In this document: one piece after another, positions 57,801 to 64,000 of the stretch | How positions within the stretch are numbered: position 1 is the first letter of the stretch | How the letters are laid out: every line of letters begins with the position of its first letter | Source of the DNA: Prinia subflava | Taxonomy: Eukaryota; Chordata; Aves; Passeriformes; Cisticolidae | NCBI RefSeq assembly: GCF_021018805.1 | Contig: NC_086251.1 | Coordinates: 41,672,767-41,736,766 of the forward strand | Reading direction: 5' to 3' | DNA: 64,000 bases | Notes under the pieces: generated by a model | Told to the model about the DNA's origin: nothing | Seen by the model: the letters and a program-made list of their open reading frames with translations, nothing else | The model's database searches: none | Translations under genes and position numbers: made by a program

Positions 57801-60800
57801 GGCTTTCAAGGTACATCTCACATCCAAAATTATCAGTATTTTGTCTGACCTTACAAAATTGCTGCACTGCTGGCTTTCTGCTTGCCTTTTCAAGTAAAGC
57901 CACATATTCCTAGGCTGCTGTGCTGGGGTCCTGCCTTGCTGGCAGAGACAGTGCTCTTCCTGCCTAGAGTCTCTTGTCCAGGACTGGTAGCTCCCCAGGA
58001 TCTTAGAGGAAAGATGTGCACAGAACACTTCCACTGCTGCACATGAAGAGGGAAAGCCTGGTGCCATCCTGCACACTGGAGCAGTTGATTCATTCTGAAG
58101 CTCAAGGGCTCACAGCACTTCTAATGTTTTACATATATATACAGGTAGATAGATAGATAGATGTGCTTTTGTAATCGGACATCTAACAACAAACTCCCAC
58201 AGAGTCTAGCAAGTAGCAGAGTATTTCTTTGCCTCTTTGAGAGAAATAAAGTGCTTTTGGTTCCCTCAAAACCCTTTCCCCTATGTGCTGCAATGACAGG
58301 CCCATCTTCACTTCAGACAGACAAACTGACTGAACCTTTGCATTTTTCCCCTCCCCAGTCAAGTATTTCTACATTATCCTCATAGTATTTCAAGTGAATT
58401 GTCTGAAGCAGCTGAAATCACCCTCGGTCCAAAAAAGCTGAGGGACCCTAAAGACTCTCATAACTATAATAAGATTTCTGTTCCTTCTAGTTTCTGTCCC
58501 CAAATGCTCCTTTTTCATACTCTGCTCAGGGTTAAGATGCCCTTGTACAGAATTCCCAGCCTAGAAAGTGTTTGGTGTCCCTTTGAATTGACTTTCCAAT
58601 GTCTCACTCCAGTGTACCACCTCTCTTGACAGCACTGGAGCAGATTCTGCAGCACACTGCTGGATGCTACTGTGTGGGGGATGAAGTAAGTATCTGAGAC
58701 AGCCCTGTGTGCTATCACAGAACTGAAAATCCCAGTATCTTCTCCTAAAATAGGAAAGAAAATCAGTTGAGGAGACAAGAGCACAACCTCATCCAGTGCC
58801 TAGAATTACATGCGGTGCCTTCACCATAATAAAAAAGCAGCTGCATGGATCCTACTTTAGGGCGTTATTGACTGGCAGAACGTTATGGAGATGTTTATTT
58901 GTCCCTGCCTATTACCTGCTGATGGCCAGATTCTGCAGCTGTATCTAGGATCTGGCTGGTACTAGAGGATGTGGAAAAAGATATCATTTTATCTTTATGG
59001 GATTTAGACTTCACCATGTCCTGTCATAGGGGCAATGCTTGGTTCAAGGAACATGAGCTCAGTTCTTAGTTCTGTTCTATGGAACCTTTAACCACCTTGT
59101 ATTTTTCTGCTCTGATCATCCAGTTTTAATATGGACAGGTTTCACAGATCTCACATAAAAGCTGTTCTTACCCTTACCAAACTAGAGGCAGCTCAGGCCT
59201 TTTCCATATATTAGTTCTGCTGCCAGGCAAAAGACTTTTCCTATAAATGCCTTAGAAAAAAAGGAAGGCGTCCTGCATTATCCTCTGATGCGGAAGATTG
59301 TCTAGTAGCAGCCTTATGGAGCCCTTGGTAGGCAAAGGCTTCTTACAAGATCTAATGTTGGAGAGTAACGTGCTCTGAGAGTTGCCCAGGGCTTTGTGAG
59401 CTGGGGAGCAGGGTGGGGCCAGCTGCCTCTGTGCAGATGGGCAGCCAGCAGCACTGTCCTTGAGTCTTCTGTTCAATTGCAAGTCTCTGGGCCTGTGTAG
59501 AGGCCCTATCACATACCAAGTCTTGATATTGGCAGGACCTGCTTGATACTCCTGCAGTGCAAACAAGCAAAATTTACTTTTCCCAGTCATGCAAACACTC
59601 CTCTCCCTCCATCACCTCCATCTGCAGCTTGCCAGCAGACTTGTTTGCTCAGAGGCAGTTGCCATAAAAGCAATGTCCTTGAGGTCATAATGATCAGCTG
59701 GTAAACATAAAGCTCCCTAAAAGCTGATGGCTTCTACTAGTGACTGCAATGAAGTTCTTTTTCTTACTATTACTGCGTTATTAATGCTAAATTAAAGAAT
59801 TAGATCATCATGACAACTCTCTGTACTGGCTGATAAAATAATTTCTGTCCTGGTCTCAAAGCCTGCCACCACTGGGAAGTGTGAGGGGACAGGCTCTGCG
59901 TTACTCTAACCCCTTTTCTCTGCTATATTTGCAGGTTTCCATGGCTGATCTGTGTTTAGTGCCTCAAGTTGCCAATGCTGAAAGGTAATTAAGGCTAAGC
60001 CTGAGATATTCTTCAATGCACCTACTTACGCTGGGCTGTCAGAGCTTACCTTCTGCTCCTTGTGCCTGTTAGAAAGTATCCCTCCTGTCTGCCCTATCCA
60101 CTTACGTTTTTTCTCTCCACAAATTTTCCTATTTCGTAAATACTGTGTCTTTTGGAAGTAAAGAGTTGTGATGTCCTCATAGAGGCCCCTGGGAAAACCT
60201 GATCTATGACCTTAGAAAAGCTGAAGTTGCCCACACTCCATGATCTCTGTCCCTGTTTGTTCTATTCTTACACTGCACACAGAAGGAAAAGATTAATCAG
60301 ACACTATTTGTTTAAAGCCTTAAACCCATACAAGTAGTGGCTGCATGATTCCCAGGAAAAGCAGTGTCTTCTTACCTTGTGCTGCACATTAAATAAAAAT
60401 CTGGTGAACATCACACAATCACAGAATCACTGGGGTTGGAAGGGAATTCTGGAGGTCATCCATTCCAATTTTCCTGGTAGAGGAAATGGGACTGGATTGC
60501 ATCCAGTTGGGTTTTGAGTATCTCTAGAGACAGGAGACTTTACGACCTCTCTAAGCACTGATTAATCCCTCTAGCATTTGTTTTTAAACCTACAAGGATG
60601 AACCTTTTCTGTTAGTGTAAATGCCTGTGAGATTCTCCCATACTAGGCAGGCCTGTCACACTGCTCTGTACTTCTGCTCACTGCTGCACTGGCTCTCCAA
60701 CTCATAATTCTTTTCCTTTCACAGATTCAAAGTGGACATGAGTCCATATCCCACAATAGCCAGAATAAATAAAGCTCTCTTGGCGCTAGAGGCCTTCAAA

Positions 60801-60851
60801 ACAAGCCACCCTTCCCGGCAGCCAGATACTCCTGCAGAGCTGCGAGCTTGA
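51879..60851 (+). CDS. GSTZ1: GSTZ1, maleylacetoacetate isomerase (glutathione transferase zeta), complete, 217 residues
   Basis: Exons: 51879-51899, 55103-55154, 55680-55747, 56552-56632, 57086-57211, 57735-57810, 58633-58685, 59935-59984, 60725-60851. They sum to 654 bases with consistent phases and GT-AG junctions. The enzyme isomerises maleylacetoacetate to fumarylacetoacetate in tyrosine breakdown, using glutathione, and also dechlorinates alpha-haloacids. Sequence evidence: the zeta signature [14 protein letters not shown] (residues 13-26) with the active Ser16-Ser17-Cys18; the thioredoxin-fold cis-proline in QQVPAL; the all-alpha domain with [20 protein letters not shown]; and the C-terminus [11 protein letters not shown]. 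The first exon encodes only MSAAAAK, then PILYSYF continues as in human. It shares its promoter with POMT2. A second possible first exon lies at 54549. Intron 1 is long (3.2 kb) and the last intron contains a CR1 piece. Confidence 0.97.
53937..54206 (+). repeat. Extreme G/T tract (T3-9 G2-5)n, about 270 bp
   Basis: The plus strand is built almost only of G and T (runs such as ttttttggggtttttt and ttggttggttgg), with a single C in about 265 bases. It holds more than ten runs of three or more G. This strand is the coding strand of GSTZ1, so the nascent RNA would be G/U-rich. Adjacent G4 runs resemble ciliate telomere units (TTTTGGGG) but are irregular, so it is low-complexity expansion and not a telomere. 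Confidence 0.95.
54549..54563 (+). CDS. GSTZ1: Candidate alternative first coding exon of GSTZ1 (MASEK)
   Basis: ATG GCA TCT GAA AAG is followed directly by a consensus donor GTGAGA. Spliced to the exon at 55103 it gives MASEK-PILYSYF in frame, phase 0, ending in Lys just as the CpG-island exon does (MSAAAAK). G follows the ATG (good context). It lies 540 bases before exon 2. It would need its own promoter within intron 1; a T-rich stretch (tttttattt) precedes it. The short length makes chance possible. Confidence 0.45.
58147..58162 (+). repeat. Short (TAGA)n microsatellite, GSTZ1 intron 6
   Basis: Four TAGA-type units follow acatatatatacagg. It is short and of no evident function. Confidence 0.8.
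60411..60600 (-). mobile_element. CR1 LINE 3'-end fragment in the last GSTZ1 intron
   Basis: The plus strand reads aatcacagaatcac, then ggttggaaggga, then gcatccagttgggttttgag, the reverse complement of the CR1 3' tail and end of its 3'UTR. It is a 5'-truncated copy whose 3' end lies at about 60411. It sits about 125 bases before the final GSTZ1 exon. Confidence 0.8.
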
Positions 60852-60864
60852 AGCCTTTCTACTC

Positions 60865-60870
60865 ATTAAA
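60865..60870 (+). terminator. GSTZ1: ATTAAA poly(A) signal, probable GSTZ1 end
   Basis: ATTAAA, the most common variant signal, lies 14 bases after the GSTZ1 stop codon. That would give a very short 3'UTR of about 35-45 bases. I found no canonical AATAAA on the plus strand in the next kilobase. Confidence 0.4.
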
Positions 60871-61859
60871 TCTAGAAAGCTGGTGTGATGAAGAAGACAA
60901 CACCTACAGTTTGAGTAAGACTTCAGTGCCAGTAGGAGTCCCTAATACTATTGTTTCCCTTTCGTCTGGGTGGACAGGACAGAGGACCTGCAAATACTGT
61001 GGAGGAGTTACAGGAGCTATGCCTGTGCTGGAGCACCTGCAGCTACTAGGTTTTTCTATGCAGTCTATCCCCATGAAGCAGATTAAAGCAGAAGTATCCA
61101 TAATGATCAGAAGTTCCCTCTGTATGGCTTTGGGTTGGGGAATGTGGCCACAAACAACTGTGAGGCATTGAGCCAATTCTGTATTTCCCACGGGGGCTAC
61201 ATCTTTCTGCCATCCACAGAAAGAGCATCAGGGAAGCAGTGAACACAGTATGCTTGTCCTTGGAGCTGCCTCAGAGCTACAGCACAGTCATCTGTTCCAT
61301 GGATATAAGCAATGAGATCTAGTCTCTGCTGGAAGATAGCTTAACCCTTGTTGGGGTCTTGAAAGAGCCAAGTCAGCCACTCTTACAATAACAAGAGCAG
61401 TTGCATGAAATTTATAAAAGATCTGCCTACAGCAAAGCTAGGTGATTGTAATTATGTTCTCTTCCCATCCTCAGATACTGCTTTAGGTATTTTCCTAGCC
61501 TTCAGCTGCAGACTGTTGCCCAAGAGAATCCCACCCCAGATCCCCTCCAAACCAGAATCATGCCTGTACTTTTAGTGTGAGGACTTTCCAAATAGTCACC
61601 TTCAAAGCTGAAAGCACCCTGGGAATTCCAGCTAAAAACCTGTAGCACAAGAAGGGAACCCATAACCTTGTGTCTGTTCTTGTGCAGGCTCAGCTCAAAT
61701 CCCACTGAGTGTTTTGGCACCTGAGCCCAGATGTTGTATATCAGGTACCCTAGGAGAACAACATACCCATGGCCTTCAGACTACAAACCTACAATCTCTT
61801 GTACCAAGGTGCCATGCATCTGTATACAGATACCTGGACTGCCATGTTGCTTGGACTCA
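60871..61859. other. Intergenic gap between GSTZ1 and the kelch gene, tail-to-tail
   Basis: About 1 kb without a recognisable gene. Open frames here are short and unlike known proteins. If the GSTZ1 3'UTR is longer than the ATTAAA suggests, it would run through this part. Confidence 0.55.
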
Positions 61860-61865
61860 TTTATT
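61860..61865 (-). terminator. Poly(A) signal of the kelch gene
   Basis: TTTATT on plus reads AATAAA on minus and lies about 75 bases after the stop codon of the kelch gene, in a fitting position for a short 3'UTR. Confidence 0.6.
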
Positions 61866-61937
61866 GCCATCCATATCTGTATTTAGGCTGGTGAAGAGCT
61901 TTGCTGCTCAGGCTCATTCTGAGAATCATGCATTATC

Positions 61938-64000
61938 TTAGGTCCAGCTGGATCTTGACTGTGCTGTTATAGAAGGTTCCAGCACAGTTGGAGCCCCCAA
62001 AGATCAACACTGTGTGCAGGTTTTGCTCCTCTTTGTTCTCCTTGTCCATGTCCATCAAGTGGGCAGGAGTCAGGTCAAGCAATGTGTGGCCAGCTCGGGG
62101 AACAGAGCAGAGGTCGTGGTGGATCACTGTGCTCCATGAAAGAGTATCTGAAGTGGAAAGGGGATATCAATACTGACAAGCCCATTCTTTGTACAAGGGA
62201 TGAGACAAATGGACTAGAGTAGGTGTTCAGAAACACCACTGCAGCCCCAGAGTCACCTTCAGCTATCAAAACAGGGCAGGAGAGTCACTCACCTAGGTGG
62301 AAGACAAAGGCATCGTTCAAGGCTCCTCTGGTGTTGCAGCCTCCACTGATCAGAACCTTCTGGTCTGACACAGCCAGAGCTGCATGAAAACTGTGACCAA
62401 AGCAAAGTCAAAAGGTGACTACAACAAAACCTGTTGGGATGGTCTCACTCAGCGATGGGCAGGGATGGGCAGACTTGATCAGGAGGCTGGGTGCTTAAGC
62501 TGCAGAAATAAAGTGGACTTCTGCTTCTCTCTGCTCTGACTTGCAGAATAACCCTAAAAGAGATGTTTGCCTCTGCAGGGCAGACTTCAAGAGCAACTCA
62601 TTATCTCAGAAGGAGCTGTCAAAACTCCTATGCTTTGCACTGTGGGGTGAAGTAACAGGTTAGCTGGGCCCTGCATTGATGTAGGTCATTGTTTAGTGAG
62701 CAGTTCTGTCCCTTTAGGAACAGCATAGTCCTGGTACAGGAGTTTCTTCCTCTGTGGCACAGTACCTCTCCAGGCACTGTGAAGACCAAACAGCAAGCTA
62801 TACAGTTTACTAGCACATGGCAGAAAACTACCCATGCCTGACAGACATATTTCCAAGAAGACTAAGGAATATGCCCCAACACCATACAGGCACCAACAAG
62901 GACAGCACAGGAATTCCTGGCCCCACAGCAGAGAGAAGAGCCATTCTATTTTGACTAGTGGGACAGAGATTTGCAGCTGGGTCTGATCACAAGCACTGTT
63001 TAAACCCGGCTTCAAAGAGAAATGACAGAAGATAGCTCCTGGGTCTGCAATAGAATCTTACCAACGTGCAGAAGGCTGTCCTGCCAGGAGGGGGACTGGT
63101 GTGTACTCCATGAAACCTGACAGACAGAGAAAAGGCAGGTGAAATGTCCAAAAACGTCAGCCTCATAACTAGACAAAAACTTAGATGCTCTGCCACATCA
63201 CAATCTACCTTCTCTATTACCCAACTTCTTCCAAAAAAGCCTTTGGTTTTTCTTCATCCCCTGCCTTATTGCCCCAGAAAGGGTGGTTTTTTAACACATA
63301 ATTTTTCATCTCCATTGCCTAGTCAGGAGTTTGTATAATGTTATTGCTATTTTCCCATTGAGCACACCTCACTCCCAAGTCCCTGTCTTTGGAACACACC
63401 TTCCCAAGGGAGCCAGATGGCAGAGACTTTCTTACCCAGATCCAGAATGTGCATGTCACTGAGGTAGAGAGAAGTCGTCCGACCACCAAAAATCAGCAGC
63501 TTGTTTTTCAATAGAGTAGCTGAATGCCTGGGCAGAGAGCAAGCAAATTAATAAAACATCTTCAGCAAACTCAAAACTTTCATTTTAGCCTTGGCCTCTT
63601 ATACTGGGCTGCCATAGCTTCAGTCTACACCTGTGAAAGAATCCCATCAGGATTCACAACAGGAAGTACTGAGAATCCCATTGCTCTAAACACAGTCCTA
63701 TCTTAAGGAGGACTTGGTGGAGAACAATCACCTAATATTTAGGTGCAGAAGGGAAGGTAAGCAGAGGTTTCCTGCACTATTTTGAGTAGCTGGAACTAGA
63801 GCACTCTCACCCAAGCCTAGGCAGAGGCTTCTCCCCTTCTGAAATGGGCTGATACCAAATTTCATGCTCTGGATTGAAGACATAGAGCACATTGCTGCAG
63901 GGTGCAACTGCCAGCGATGTCTTTCTGGGGAAAGTTCCTCCAAAAACAAAGAGCTCCTTGTGGTAGATAGTTGCACTGTGGTAGGTGAGCACTGGTATCC
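61938..64000 (-). CDS. Kelch-repeat protein, 3' part: last five coding exons; family not assigned
   Basis: Exons in transcript order: 63811-64000 (continues beyond the window), 63436-63527, 63062-63116, 62293-62390, 61938 to about 62157. All junctions are GT-AG and the phases join. The stop is TAA at 61938-61940. Each blade shows the kelch double glycine: LFVFGGTFP, LLIFGGRTT, VLISGGCNT and VLIFGGSNC, with aromatic residues further along (VFNPEHEIWYQP, PRLGHSATL, PRAGHTLL). Such blades form a beta-propeller for protein binding. No BTB or BACK domain is in the visible part; the 5' end is missing, so it could be a stand-alone propeller (KLHDC or RABEPK type) or a larger protein. The C-terminus ends ...KIQLDLR directly after the last blade. 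I cannot name the orthologue with confidence. Confidence 0.85.

Overview
The window is nuclear DNA of a vertebrate, most likely a bird and probably a songbird. Genes are split by GT-AG introns, many of them short. Two CR1 LINE fragments of the kind found across bird genomes are visible, together with one LTR whose TGTCCTGGTTTGG start resembles songbird retroviral LTRs. The gene order TMEM63C - NGB - POMT2 - GSTZ1 matches the vertebrate block at human 14q24.3. The bird and songbird assignment is inferred from the repeats and protein similarity, not from a search.

Layout: 59-5489 (+) holds the last 13 coding exons of TMEM63C, a mechanosensitive (OSCA/TMEM63) channel, with a 3'UTR to about 7380. 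After about 3.3 kb without a gene comes NGB (neuroglobin), complete on the minus strand (11578-15844, four exons), with a CpG island over its first exon. About 12.8 kb without a recognised gene follows; it carries a 737-bp solo LTR (19626-20362), a CR1 fragment (about 21430-21905) and, at its right end, the POMT2 3'UTR. POMT2 (protein O-mannosyltransferase 2) occupies 28678-51792 on the minus strand with all 21 coding exons, and the exon lengths sum to an exact reading frame of 735 codons plus stop. GSTZ1 (maleylacetoacetate isomerase) runs 51879-60851 on the plus strand with nine coding exons giving 217 residues. The last 2 kb holds the 3' exons of a minus-strand kelch-repeat gene that I could not assign to a named family; it lies tail-to-tail with GSTZ1.

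The genes are independent single-gene units. The clearest linkage is POMT2 and GSTZ1: they are head-to-head, only 86 bp separate the two start codons, and they share one CpG-island promoter with a ZNF143-like element. GSTZ1 also has a candidate second first exon (54549-54563), about 340 bp downstream of a 270-bp G/T tract that is almost free of A and C. I see no new enzyme system, CRISPR array, tRNA or rRNA. The points worth following up are regulatory (shared promoter, alternative first exon, G/T tract, intronic perfect hairpin, isolated CpG patch), the two extra cysteines in neuroglobin, and the identity of the kelch gene.
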